Origin: CAYYYP01 sp964475985
GTDB lineage: Bacteria > Bdellovibrionota > UBA1018 > CAYHWW01
NCBI GenBank assembly: GCA_964475985.1
Contig: CAYYYP010000007.1
Span: forward strand, 1 to 64,000
DNA length: 64,000 nucleotides
Direction of reading: 5' to 3'
Shown here: positions 53,666-62,604 of the stretch, piece by piece
Layout of the letters: every line of letters starts with the position of its first letter
How positions within the stretch are numbered: the stretch's first letter is position 1
Notes under the pieces: generated by a model
Database searches by the model: none
What the model saw: only the letters and a program-made list of their open reading frames with translations
Told to the model about the DNA's origin: nothing
Translations under genes and position numbers: made by a program

Positions 53666-54817
53666 ATGGCGTTATCAGAGTTTTTACGTGAATTCCCGGT
53701 TGCAGAGCTGAAAGCAAGCTCACTCCTTGCGCCGTTGTCGCCCCGAAAATTTATTCTAAAAACTTCCCATGGAGAGGTTACGGGACCCCAGTTCATGCCC
53801 GTCGGAACCCGTGCCACTGTTAAGGCCATGACCCCGCGGGATCTTAAAGATGCCGGCGCTCAAATGATTTTAGGAAATACCTACCATCTCTTTTTAAGGC
53901 CCGGGCACGAGCTTATTGAACGCATGGGCGGGCTACATTCCTTCATGGGATGGGATGGTCCGATCCTAACGGACTCCGGTGGGTATCAAGTTTTTAGTTT
54001 ATCAAAGCTTAACAAGGTGCGTGAGGAGGGCGTGGAGTTTCAAAGTCATCTCGATGGTAAACGACATTTATTGACCCCGGAACTCTCCATGGAAATTCAG
54101 CGAGCGCTCGGCAGTGATGTGGTCATGGTTTTTGATGAATGCCCGGCATTTTCCGAAGATAAAACTAAAGTTGCCCAAAGCATGGAGCTTACCCTGCGTT
54201 GGGCTAGGCGTTGCCGGGATTTCAAATTAAAACCTCACCAAAAGCTTTTTGGCATTGTACAGGGCGGAATGTTCCCGGATCTCAGGGAGGAATGCTTAAC
54301 GCGCCTAAAGGCTATGGGTTTTGAAGGGTACGCCATTGGTGGCCTTTCCATTGGTGAACCGGTGGAGACCATGCATCGCATGGTGCGTCAAATTGCGCCC
54401 TTACTTCCGACAGACCTTCCTCGTTACCTCATGGGGGTGGGTCGGCCTGAAGATCTCATTGTCGGCGCGGCCTACGGGATTGATATCTTTGATTGTGTCA
54501 TGCCGACGCGTAATGCCAGGAACGGTACGCTTTTTACGAGTCAAGGAAGGCTTAACATCAAGAGTAAAAAATTCGCGGAGGATCCAAGTCCATTGGACCC
54601 ACTCTGTGAGTGTTACACTTGCCGCAATTTTTCCAAGGCATACCTAAGGCATCTCTTTGCCGTAGGCGAAATTTTAAGTTCCGTTTTAAACTCCATTCAC
54701 AATATTTCTTTTTACCTAAGACTCATGAAAGAGCTTCGCAGCGTCATTTCTTCTCCTGCGGCTTCTGGCCCGGAATCTGAACATAATGAGTTTGACACGT
54801 TCACCCAAAAATTTTAA
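53666..54817 (+). CDS. tgt: Queuine tRNA-ribosyltransferase (tRNA-guanine transglycosylase)
   Basis: A 383-residue enzyme from ATG 53666 (MALSEFL), with AAAGGCGG upstream; the open frame reaches 53543 but that part has no family similarity. It exchanges guanine 34 for preQ1 in tRNA-Asp, -Asn, -His and -Tyr. LTDSGGYQVFSLS holds the catalytic region, GIVQGGMFPDLREE and AIGGLSIGEP follow, FDCVMPTRNARNG carries the nucleophilic Asp, and CECYTCRNFSKAYLRHL is the zinc site. The gene is divergent from lspA. It is near queA (44809), consistent with a queuosine pathway, although separated by other genes. Confidence 0.97.
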   Translation: MALSEFLREFPVAELKASSLLAPLSPRKFILKTSHGEVTGPQFMPVGTRATVKAMTPRDLKDAGAQMILGNTYHLFLRPGHELIERMGGLHSFMGWDGPILTDSGGYQVFSLSKLNKVREEGVEFQSHLDGKRHLLTPELSMEIQRALGSDVVMVFDECPAFSEDKTKVAQSMELTLRWARRCRDFKLKPHQKLFGIVQGGMFPDLREECLTRLKAMGFEGYAIGGLSIGEPVETMHRMVRQIAPLLPTDLPRYLMGVGRPEDLIVGAAYGIDIFDCVMPTRNARNGTLFTSQGRLNIKSKKFAEDPSPLDPLCECYTCRNFSKAYLRHLFAVGEILSSVLNSIHNISFYLRLMKELRSVISSPAASGPESEHNEFDTFTQKF

Positions 54818-54827
54818 CCCCAGAGGA

Positions 54828-55217
54828 ATGAATACCCAAAATCAAGATTCCCAAGCCGCAAATCAAGTTCCTGCGCCAGCAACTCCCGCAACCACTGCCA
54901 CCGTCGGTGTGCCAACCCCGGCTTCCGGCCCAGTGGGCGGCCCTCCGCAACCAAGCCCACTCATGTCCATTCTTCCTTTTATCGTTATGATGGGAATCGC
55001 ATATTTTCTCATCATCCGCCCTCAACAAAAAAAGATGAAAGAACACCAAGCCTCCGTTGAAAAGTTAAAGCAAGGCGATGAGGTGGTGACACAAGGCGGG
55101 ATTTTTGGAACAATCACTTCTATCGTAGATAGAGTAGTGACTTTAGAGATCGCCAAGGGAGTGCAGATTCGGATTTTAAAGAGTCAAATCAATCCTATTG
55201 CGCGTCCAGAAAAATAG
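54828..55217 (+). CDS. yajC: Preprotein translocase subunit YajC
   Basis: A 129-residue protein from ATG 54828; a start at 54786 (143 residues, overlapping the end of tgt) is equally possible because neither has an ideal ribosome site. A Pro/Ala/Thr-rich N-terminus leads to one transmembrane helix (SILPFIVMMGIAYFLIIRP) followed by QQKKMKEHQASVEKLKQGDE, the YajC landmark. YajC accompanies SecDF at the Sec translocon, and the two sec genes follow directly, confirming the call. Confidence 0.93.
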   Translation: MNTQNQDSQAANQVPAPATPATTATVGVPTPASGPVGGPPQPSPLMSILPFIVMMGIAYFLIIRPQQKKMKEHQASVEKLKQGDEVVTQGGIFGTITSIVDRVVTLEIAKGVQIRILKSQINPIARPEK

Positions 55218-55227
55218 AGGAAAACCG

Positions 55228-56955
55228 ATGACAGCTTTGGGGAAAAAGTGGTGGATGAAATTCGTGTTGCTCATGGTGGTAACCTTGAGTGCAATAGTTT
55301 ATTTGATTCCGACCCTAAAGGGTTTTGATCCCGCAACTTCCAGTTACCCCGTGAAAAAACGAATCAATCTGGGGCTTGATCTCCAGGGCGGCGTTTACAT
55401 GGTGCTTGGAGTTGATTTCCAAAAAGTTTTCAACGGAGTTGTTCAACGGCAGGCAGAGTCCTTGACCGATGAATTCGCTACGAAAAAGATTGAGTGTTCT
55501 GCACCCGTAGTTCAGAAATCCAATACTGCCGTCGATGATCCTAGGATTTTGGTGGAATGTAAAAATGCTGCCGCTAAAGAAGAGCTTAGAAAACTCGTAA
55601 AGCGGGATGATCTCCTCAGGCTTACGGATGATCGCCCCCAACATTACGAATTTGGTTTGACTAAGACCTATCGGGATAACGTTAGGGAAAAGACAATTAA
55701 CCAAAGCATCGAAGTGATCCGGAACCGAATTGATGAGTTTGGCGTGTCTGAGCCTGTCATCACTAGCCAAGGGGTCGATCGTCTCTCTGTTGAGTTGCCT
55801 GGCATTAAAGACGTAGACCGCGCCAAGGAACTCATTGGCCGTACGGCAAAACTAGAATTTAAAATCGTTGCCGACGATCAGAAAAATCCTGATGAAGTGG
55901 CAGCGCTTATTTCTCAAATCGAATCTAAAAATTCCTTGGCCTATAAAGAAGGCGAGAAGTTTTCGGATTACGTACGTAAAGTGAACGAGCTTGCAAAGGG
56001 GCAAATCCCTGCGAATACCGAAATCGCTTTTCAGAAGGAAGAGCGTCGGGGCCGTATGCAGGGCCAGTTCGGTCGAGTTCCCTATTTGCTTTATTCTAAT
56101 GTCGAAGTCACCGGCGATGATCTTAAGGATGCCTTCATTCAAATGGATCCCCAGGATAATCGCCCGCAAGTAGGCCTTAGTTTCAATAGCAAGGGCGCCC
56201 AAAATTTTGAAAAGGTTACGGGCGAGCATTTGCAACAACGTATGGCCATTGTCCTAGACGGAATTGTGCACTCGGCTCCCGTGATTCAATCTCGAATTGC
56301 TGGCGGACGGGCGCAAATTACCCTAGGCCAAGGCGAGTACAATGATATGCTCCAGGAAGCTAAGGATTTGAGCATAGTACTGCGAGCGGGTGCGTTGCCG
56401 GCTCAATTGGATTTCTTAGAGCAACGGGTGGTGGGGCCAAGCCTTGGCCAAGATTCCATCGAAAAGGGCAAGCTCGCCAGTATCGTTGGGTGCCTTGCCG
56501 TATTTTTGTTCATGCTGGTTTATTACCGGTTCAGCGGAGTCATCGCCGATATTTCACTCGTCTTAAACGTGATTTTGGTTTTGGCTATCTTAGTCGGCAT
56601 TGACGCGACGCTTACGCTACCGGGCATTGCCGGGATTGCGCTTACGGTGGGCATTGCGGTGGATAGCAACGTGGTCATCTACGAACGGATCAGAGAAGAA
56701 TTGCGGCGAGGCAAACCGGTGCGCGCAGCCGTTGATTCAGGCTTTGAAAAAGCCTTTCACACCATTTTGGATGCGAACGTGACCAATGCATTTGCCGCTA
56801 TTGTTCTTATGAACTTTGGTACCGGCCCCATCAAAGGGTTTGCTGTGACTTTGCTCATCGGCATCATCACCACGGTTTTCACTGCGGTCTTTGCGTCTAA
56901 GCTCATGTTTGACTTTTATTTGGATAAATTTAAAGTGAAAGAGTTGAGTATCTGA
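55228..56955 (+). CDS. secD: Protein translocase subunit SecD
   Basis: A 575-residue membrane protein from ATG 55228, with GAGGAAA upstream; the frame is open to 55198 inside yajC. It has a first membrane helix (KFVLLMVVTLSAIVYLIPTL), the family LGLDLQGGVYMVLG motif, a large periplasmic domain (VIRNRIDEFGVSEPVI) and five C-terminal helices with LPGIAGIALTVGIAVDSNV, which includes the conserved Asp used for proton coupling. SecDF pulls secreted proteins through the membrane. It supplies substrates to the T2SS and lipoprotein pathways in this window. Confidence 0.97.
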   Translation: MTALGKKWWMKFVLLMVVTLSAIVYLIPTLKGFDPATSSYPVKKRINLGLDLQGGVYMVLGVDFQKVFNGVVQRQAESLTDEFATKKIECSAPVVQKSNTAVDDPRILVECKNAAAKEELRKLVKRDDLLRLTDDRPQHYEFGLTKTYRDNVREKTINQSIEVIRNRIDEFGVSEPVITSQGVDRLSVELPGIKDVDRAKELIGRTAKLEFKIVADDQKNPDEVAALISQIESKNSLAYKEGEKFSDYVRKVNELAKGQIPANTEIAFQKEERRGRMQGQFGRVPYLLYSNVEVTGDDLKDAFIQMDPQDNRPQVGLSFNSKGAQNFEKVTGEHLQQRMAIVLDGIVHSAPVIQSRIAGGRAQITLGQGEYNDMLQEAKDLSIVLRAGALPAQLDFLEQRVVGPSLGQDSIEKGKLASIVGCLAVFLFMLVYYRFSGVIADISLVLNVILVLAILVGIDATLTLPGIAGIALTVGIAVDSNVVIYERIREELRRGKPVRAAVDSGFEKAFHTILDANVTNAFAAIVLMNFGTGPIKGFAVTLLIGIITTVFTAVFASKLMFDFYLDKFKVKELSI

Positions 56956-56982
56956 TTTTGTCTCAAGCGATGGGGTGCTGAA

Positions 56983-57951
56983 ATGTTTCAACTGATTCCT
57001 GCAAAAATGAATATCAATTTCGTGAAGTACCGCCACTTTTGGGCTGGTATGTCCATTGTGGCCATCATCGCCAGCTTGATCATGGTCGCGGTCAAAGGCC
57101 TGAATTACGGAATTGATTTTAGAGGCGGTGCAGAAGTTCAGTTGCGCTTTAAAAATGTAATTCCCATCTCTGAATTACGGACGCTATTGGAAGAGTCCAA
57201 AAGCTTTAAGAATTTAACGCTTCAACAACTAGGCGAAGGTGACTCAAAGGAGTTTCTCGCAAAATTAGGCGGAGATGAAGCTGATTTGCAGTCCGTTGGC
57301 GACAAAGTAAAAAATGCCGTCGCAAAAAAAATCAGCCCTGAGGAATTTGAAATTGTACGTACCGATGTTGTCGGGCCTCAGGCCGGTGAACAGCTTCGTA
57401 AAAGCGGTTTTTTATCCATGCTCTATGCTCTGCTTTGCATTTTCATCTACGTAGCTTTGCGATTTGAATCCCGTTATAGCCCAGGCGCAGTTTTAGCCTT
57501 GGTTCATGACAGCATGATTACCGTAGGTATTTTTGTTTTGACCCAGAAGGAATTCTCGCTGCAGATTCTAGCCGCGATTCTCACGATCATCGGTTATTCC
57601 AATAACGATACGATCATCGTGTTTGACCGTATTCGGGAGACCTTAAGTCTTCACCCGAATCGACCGCTGGAAGAAAACATCAATATTTCCATCAATGAAA
57701 CTTTAAGTCGTACGATCCTTACATCTCTATGCACCTTCATGGTGACCTTCTCGCTTATGATTTTTGGCGGCGGCGTCATCAGTGATTTCGCATTCACCAT
57801 GTGCATCGGAATCGTAGTCGGAACTTATTCTTCTATCTTTATCGCTTCGCCGATTTTGATTTACATCACCCAGTGGCAGAACAAGCGCAGTCAGAGTGAT
57901 AAGGGTACGAAATCAGGGCCCCAACTTAGCGCGTTTGCCTCTGGCCCCTAG
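56983..57951 (+). CDS. secF: Protein translocase subunit SecF
   Basis: A 322-residue partner of SecD. NYGIDFRGGAEVQLRF is the first periplasmic signature, followed by six membrane helices. IIGYSNNDTIIVFDRIRE carries the conserved Asp of the family, and SRTILTSLCTFMVTFSLMIFGG is the last conserved block. The 27-base gap from secD contains a weak GGGGTGCTGAA ribosome site. A basic, Ser/Gln-rich C-terminus (QNKRSQSDKGTKSGP) lies in the cytoplasm. Confidence 0.97.
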   Translation: MFQLIPAKMNINFVKYRHFWAGMSIVAIIASLIMVAVKGLNYGIDFRGGAEVQLRFKNVIPISELRTLLEESKSFKNLTLQQLGEGDSKEFLAKLGGDEADLQSVGDKVKNAVAKKISPEEFEIVRTDVVGPQAGEQLRKSGFLSMLYALLCIFIYVALRFESRYSPGAVLALVHDSMITVGIFVLTQKEFSLQILAAILTIIGYSNNDTIIVFDRIRETLSLHPNRPLEENINISINETLSRTILTSLCTFMVTFSLMIFGGGVISDFAFTMCIGIVVGTYSSIFIASPILIYITQWQNKRSQSDKGTKSGPQLSAFASGP

Positions 57952-57959
57952 GGCTAAAA

Positions 57960-59735
57960 ATGGACAAGGATGTCGATTTTGATTTGGTTCAATCCTTAAG
58001 CCACGAGTTTAGCTTTTCGCCACTCACGGCTCAGGTTTTGGTGCGCAGAGGTTTTTCAACTTCCGCGGAGATCCAAAGTTTTCTTAATCACGACCTCACA
58101 CGGTTGCCTTCTCCTTTTTCCATTCAGTATATGGATAAGGCCGTTTCGCGAGTCATGGAAGCCATTGAACGCAATGAGTCCATCATGATTTACGGTGATT
58201 ACGATGTCGACGGCACATGCGGCGCTACCATTTTGTACGAATTTTTCCGTCAGTGCGGCGTTTCCACTAGGGTTTATCAGCCCAATCGATTTCATGAGGG
58301 TTACGGAATCCATAACGCAGCGGTGAACCGGCTCATTGATGAGGGCGCAAAGGTTCTCATTTCGGTGGACTGTGGTGTTACGGCCCTGGAGCCCGCGCGC
58401 ATCTGCAAAGAACGTGGCGTGGATTTGATCATCATCGATCACCATTTACCTGGGCCAGTGCTTCCTGATTCCTATGCCATGGTGAACCCTAAACAAGAGA
58501 TTTCGACGGACCCAGTCCAAGCTGATTTAAAAAATCTTTGCGGTGCTGGCTTGGCATTTTTTTTCTGCATGGCCCTCCGGGTAAAGTTGCGGGAAAAGGG
58601 TTTTTTCACGAGCGAGCGTCCCGAGCCTAATCTTAAGAAGTACCTTGACCTCGTGGCCGTAGCCACGGTGGCGGACTTAGTGAATTTGCGGGGCATCAAC
58701 CGCATTTTAGTCACCCATGGGCTTCAGATTCTAAACCATAGTCCAAGGCCTGGTTTGGCGGCGCTTCTGGAAGTTTCGCAAATCAAACGCGTGCGATCCC
58801 AGCATTTGGGTTTCTTCCTGGGGCCTAGAATCAATGCCGCCGGACGGTTGCAGTCGGCGGGTGATGCTCTGGCCCTCTTGACTTGTCAGGACCCCGTTGA
58901 TGCAAAAGCGAGAGCTGAACAGCTTCACCTCCTGAATGCAGAACGCCGCGCTACCCAGGACGTCGTGTGGAAACAAGCGCGCGAACGGGCTCTACAAAAA
59001 ATTTCTGATCCAAGGTGGCTAGAGTTGAAGGCCAAAATTCCGGGTGCGGAGTTTGGTCCGTGGCCTAGGGCCCTGGTGCTGGCCCATGAAGATTGGCACG
59101 AGGGTGTAGTCGGAATTGTGGCTTCAAAAATTTTGGAAGAATTCAGACGCCCAGTTTTTATTTTCGCCAAAAAAGAAGGCGCCGAAGTTTGGAAGGGCAG
59201 CGCAAGGTCAATTGGAACGATTGATATTTTCGAGACTATGCAAACGCCTTCCGTACGTGAGCACCTCCTGAATTTCGGTGGGCATGCCCACGCCGGTGGG
59301 GCAGCGCTTCCGTTTTCTGCACTAGAGAAATTTGATATCGCGCTTAATGAATATCTGGCTCTTTCGACTTCCCAGGAACAATATAATTTTTCGCGACCCT
59401 ATGACCTCCAAGTGAGCATGGCGGACTATTCGAAAACGGAGTGGGAGCGTTTCGCAGATGAAGTTGATCGCTTAGAGCCGTTTGGCATGGGATTTCCGGA
59501 ACCCACTTTGCGGGCCTGCATCGGTGAGGAAAAAAACCGGGTTTCCAAACTTTCTGTTTTGAAGGAAAAACACCCGAAATTCCTATTAGGAAACTTTGAA
59601 ACCATTTGGTTTAACGGTGATGTGACTTGTCTTGGCGAAGGTTGTTCTTCCCAGCTTTGGATCAGGCCTCAGTGGAACGAGTGGAACGGCCGTAGGCGCC
59701 TGCAGCTCCAGGTGGTCGGCGCGGGCCCCACTTAG
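57960..59735 (+). CDS. recJ: Single-stranded-DNA exonuclease RecJ
   Basis: A 591-residue 5'-3' ssDNA exonuclease of recombination and repair. DHH-family motifs are present: MIYGDYDVDGTCGATI near residue 80, VDCGVTA, IIDHHLPGP and the DHHA1 part with FGGHAHAGGAALP. FLGPRINAAGRL is the RecJ-specific block. The C-terminal OB-like region (FETIWFNGDVTCLG) is complete. It begins eight bases after secF, so the sec-recJ genes are likely one transcript. The downstream acyltransferase start lies about 60 bases after its stop. Confidence 0.97.
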   Translation: MDKDVDFDLVQSLSHEFSFSPLTAQVLVRRGFSTSAEIQSFLNHDLTRLPSPFSIQYMDKAVSRVMEAIERNESIMIYGDYDVDGTCGATILYEFFRQCGVSTRVYQPNRFHEGYGIHNAAVNRLIDEGAKVLISVDCGVTALEPARICKERGVDLIIIDHHLPGPVLPDSYAMVNPKQEISTDPVQADLKNLCGAGLAFFFCMALRVKLREKGFFTSERPEPNLKKYLDLVAVATVADLVNLRGINRILVTHGLQILNHSPRPGLAALLEVSQIKRVRSQHLGFFLGPRINAAGRLQSAGDALALLTCQDPVDAKARAEQLHLLNAERRATQDVVWKQARERALQKISDPRWLELKAKIPGAEFGPWPRALVLAHEDWHEGVVGIVASKILEEFRRPVFIFAKKEGAEVWKGSARSIGTIDIFETMQTPSVREHLLNFGGHAHAGGAALPFSALEKFDIALNEYLALSTSQEQYNFSRPYDLQVSMADYSKTEWERFADEVDRLEPFGMGFPEPTLRACIGEEKNRVSKLSVLKEKHPKFLLGNFETIWFNGDVTCLGEGCSSQLWIRPQWNEWNGRRRLQLQVVGAGPT

Positions 59736-59796
59736 CCCGGCTGCTAGAGCATCTCGCGATTCCCTGGTGATCCATTTTGCGCTAAGCTCATCAGAG

Positions 59797-60909
59797 ATGC
59801 TGAACCACTGTAAAATCATTTCTTCCTTCACCGCAAATGTCTCCGTTTGGGAAACCTTGCGTGGTGGCGTCTTAATTTTGGTGCGATGGTTTGTGATCTA
59901 TCCTTGGGTTTATATTTTATACAATATAAAAGATTTACAGAAGTCACCTTGGCGCTTGAATCCCGAAGATCGTGGTCGCATCGATGAACCGGGCATCTTA
60001 GTCACCAACCACTGGAACGGAATTTTTGATTTTCTGATTGCCCAAATTGCCTCACCACGTTGGGCCTCTTTTTTGGTGGATATGCGTTTCACCCGTATTC
60101 CGGGCACGAGGTTTTTTTTCCGGATACTGAGGGGTTGCCCGATTTTAAGAAAACGTCCATCCCGCACTCAGCAACTAAGCATTTATGAAAGTTTAGCGCG
60201 TAGGCTTCTGCAGGGCGGGTGGGTTTGCCTTTTTCCAGAAGGTCCGTCCATGGATCGCTCAAGTCTTGGTCCACTTAAGCCTGGAATGGCGAGATTAGCG
60301 TTGCTAGCCGAAGAAAAGGCCGGCTGGGGCCTTCAGCTTAAAATTTATGTGCTCGGTTTAAATTATGAAAACGCCGCCGTTGGTAGGTCCAATGTTTATG
60401 CAAAATGGGGCCGCGTTTTAAAGGTAGCCGATTACCGGGAGTTATTTTTGAAATCTCCCCAAGATGCCGAACTCGCCATAAAAAATGATGTGTCCGAGGC
60501 GTTGCGGAATGTCGTGATTCAGGCTGATTCCATCCAAAAGCTAGAAGAGGCGCATCAGGTGGCGTTTTTAGAAAATGATCAATCCTGGCAAGGTGTGAAG
60601 CGCGCGGTAGTGTCTAAATCGCCGGCGGCGCGCAGCGGCTTCCAAGAAAGTGCGGTGTACAAAAATTTTGTTTTGTTTCTATTTTCAATCTTTGCCGTCT
60701 TAAGCTGGCCCTTCCGAGTTTTCGGTAAGCTTTGCGCAAAAAATCCATCTGAAGAAGCAGGCTACATCATGCTCATCTGGGCGTTAGTTCTGGTGGTGGG
60801 CGTTGAGCGCAGCGGTCTTCGCTGGCTCAGTGTTCAGTTACTCGCCACCTGGTTTTGCAGCGTGACGTGGCTTTGGGCCTGGCGCCGTGGCGTGCCGCAG
60901 ACAAAATAG
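59797..60909 (+). CDS. PlsC-like 1-acylglycerol-3-phosphate acyltransferase
   Basis: A 370-residue protein from ATG 59797 (MLNHCKII); the open frame begins inside recJ at 59632 and is not plausible. The first acyltransferase block is VTNHWNGIFDFLIAQI, where His and Asp are separated by five residues instead of the usual four, as in HPNxxxD-type relatives. Later WVCLFPEGPSMDRSSLGPLK corresponds to FPEGTxS. Two C-terminal hydrophobic stretches suggest membrane anchoring. It should acylate a phospholipid precursor or related lipid, but the substrate is not known. The ribosome site is weak. Confidence 0.8.
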   Translation: MLNHCKIISSFTANVSVWETLRGGVLILVRWFVIYPWVYILYNIKDLQKSPWRLNPEDRGRIDEPGILVTNHWNGIFDFLIAQIASPRWASFLVDMRFTRIPGTRFFFRILRGCPILRKRPSRTQQLSIYESLARRLLQGGWVCLFPEGPSMDRSSLGPLKPGMARLALLAEEKAGWGLQLKIYVLGLNYENAAVGRSNVYAKWGRVLKVADYRELFLKSPQDAELAIKNDVSEALRNVVIQADSIQKLEEAHQVAFLENDQSWQGVKRAVVSKSPAARSGFQESAVYKNFVLFLFSIFAVLSWPFRVFGKLCAKNPSEEAGYIMLIWALVLVVGVERSGLRWLSVQLLATWFCSVTWLWAWRRGVPQTK

Positions 60910-60939
60910 GAAAACGAAATTCTGCGCAAAGTACCCTGC

Positions 60940-60961
60940 AAATTCCCACTGGTGGGAATTT
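60940..60961. terminator. Inverted repeat between convergent plsC-like and dcd genes
   Basis: AAATTCCCAC and GTGGGAATTT form a perfect 10-bp inverted repeat with two bases between the arms. No long U-tract follows, so it may be a weak bidirectional terminator or a protein-binding palindrome. A second hairpin, AGGTTATG/CATAACCT with a 5-base loop, lies at 60997-61017, immediately before the dcd end. Confidence 0.45.
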
Positions 60962-61052
60962 CGTGTTTGCCATGAGTTTATGGCGAACGTGATCATAGGT
61001 TATGACGAGCATAACCTGTGTCCGGCCAGCCGGTAGCAAAGTCTACGAACCG

Positions 61053-61607
61053 TTAAAGTCTAGGCAGCACAACGCCCGTTTGCGCTTGGTATTTCCCAGC
61101 TTTATCTTTGTAACTGACGGCGCAAGGTTCATCACTTTCGAAAAACAATACCTGCGCAATGCCTTCGTGGGCATAAATTTTTGCGGGCAGGGGAGTCGTA
61201 TTGCTGATTTCAAGGGTCACGATACCTTCCCACTCTGGCTCAAAGGGCGTGACGTTTACGATAATTCCGCAGCGTGCATAGGTGCTCTTCCCCAAGCATA
61301 TGGTCAAAACGTTTCTAGGAATGCGGAAATATTCCACGGTGCGCGCTAACGCAAAGGAATTGGGTGGAACGATGCAAGTATCGCCCTTAAGCGTAACGAA
61401 GGAATTAGGATCAAAATGTTTGGGGTCCACCACGGTGTTATTGATATTGGTAAAAACTTTAAACTCATCCGCCACCCTAACATCGTAGCCGTAGGAAGAG
61501 ACGCCGTAGGAGATGACACCCTTGCGCACCTGACGTGGTTCAAATGGCTCAATCATTTTATGCTCAAGGGCCATGCGGGTGATCCAGTTGTCAGATTTGA
61601 TGGACAT
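61053..61607 (-). CDS. dcd: dCTP deaminase
   Basis: A 184-residue enzyme from ATG 61607, with GAGAGGT upstream; the frame is open to 61682 without family similarity. It converts dCTP to dUTP (and in some relatives directly to dUMP) for thymidylate supply. SVSSYGYDVRV-type N-terminal strands (GVSSYGYDVRVADEF), the active-site STYARCGIIVNVTPFEPEW and the TLEISNTTPLPAKIYAHEG block match the family closely. It is divergent from the deoxyribosyltransferase-like gene. Confidence 0.96.
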   Translation of the reverse strand: MSIKSDNWITRMALEHKMIEPFEPRQVRKGVISYGVSSYGYDVRVADEFKVFTNINNTVVDPKHFDPNSFVTLKGDTCIVPPNSFALARTVEYFRIPRNVLTICLGKSTYARCGIIVNVTPFEPEWEGIVTLEISNTTPLPAKIYAHEGIAQVLFFESDEPCAVSYKDKAGKYQAQTGVVLPRL

Positions 61608-61761
61608 CGTTTTTACCTCTCGACGGGCATTTCTCATCAACTTGCGCTCGTTTGGCAAGGGGGTCGTGAGGGAGAACGGCAAATATCGTGATGGGGATCT
61701 GACCTTTAAAGAAAGGAAGCTGCTTGACTGTTTAAACCCATATAGGGCAGTTCCCTCTCAA

Positions 61762-62187
61762 ATGAAAATTGCGTTATGCCACAGCATGAATTTTGCCAAA
61801 GAGGCTGCCGACGTGCAGAAATGGTTCGAACGTGAAGGACACCAAGCCTTCCCATCATCTTTCAATGGCGAATTTTTAGGTTTGACTGAATCGGAAATAG
61901 AAAAACTGAAATTAGAGCAAAAATACAATCAAGATGCCATGAGAGAGCACTGGGCCACTATCGATGCTTGTGACGCAGTCCTAGTCTTAAATTTCGATAA
62001 AAATGGAATGGCTGGTTACATTGGCGGCAACACATTTCTAGAAATGGGTTTTGCCTATATTTTGCGAAAACCCATTTTTCTCCTAAACCCCGTTCCGAGG
62101 AATCCTTATTTTGAAACGGAAATTATTGCGATGAAGCCCATGGTGGTTCATGGAGATTTATCGAAAGTAGCGATGGGGATCGGTTAA
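61762..62187 (+). CDS. Nucleoside 2-deoxyribosyltransferase-like protein
   Basis: A 141-residue protein from ATG 61762 (MKIALCHSM); the frame extends upstream to 61573 across dcd on the other strand and is not plausible there. KIALCHSMNFAKEAADV is a Rossmann-like first strand and helix. CDAVLVLNFDKNGMAGYIGG followed by NTFLEMGFAYILRKPIFLLN matches the nucleoside deoxyribosyltransferase-like superfamily, where the Glu of FLEMG is the likely nucleophile. Such proteins exchange or hydrolyse deoxynucleosides. Its position opposite dcd suggests a nucleotide-pool role. Confidence 0.75.
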   Translation: MKIALCHSMNFAKEAADVQKWFEREGHQAFPSSFNGEFLGLTESEIEKLKLEQKYNQDAMREHWATIDACDAVLVLNFDKNGMAGYIGGNTFLEMGFAYILRKPIFLLNPVPRNPYFETEIIAMKPMVVHGDLSKVAMGIG

Positions 62188-62196
62188 TCTCCCAAA

Positions 62197-62604
62197 TTAT
62201 TTTTTTGCGCTCAGTTTAATCTCCAACCGCTGAGGTTCCGTAGCTACCCATTTCCAACCGGGGTTTGGGCCTTGCGCCTGGGATCGCGGTGCAACCATTG
62301 ACACCGAAATATTTTTTGGCGGTTTAGGCCATGCCTGGTGCGCGCCCGAAAAGATTACGCACCTTTTCTCGACAGTTTCACTGGGACTGTCGGCAAATGT
62401 TTTTCTCAAGGCTACCTTTCCAACTTCAAGAGAGCTTTCACCGCTTTTTTCGGGCGATACCCGCACGCAGACTCCCCAGTCGGACGAGAGAGATGCCGGC
62501 AGATAATAAGTCATTTTTTTTAGTGGCGCGACTTCGAGCTCAATTGGGGACGTGGCCGTCGATAATGAAATGGAGAGCAAAAGGGTTGCGGTACTAAGCG
62601 GCAT
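62197..62604 (-). CDS. Small exported protein, function unknown
   Basis: A 135-residue protein. The first 18 residues (MPLSTATLLLSISLSTAT) could be a short, weak signal peptide. Mature segments alternate strands (MTYYLPASLSSDWGVCVRV, VEKRCVIFSG, NISVSMVAP) with two cysteines about 35 residues apart that may pair. The ATG overlaps the TAA of the upstream gene by one base (TAATG), so the two are co-translated. No family is recognised. Confidence 0.55.
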   Translation of the reverse strand: MPLSTATLLLSISLSTATSPIELEVAPLKKMTYYLPASLSSDWGVCVRVSPEKSGESSLEVGKVALRKTFADSPSETVEKRCVIFSGAHQAWPKPPKNISVSMVAPRSQAQGPNPGWKWVATEPQRLEIKLSAKK

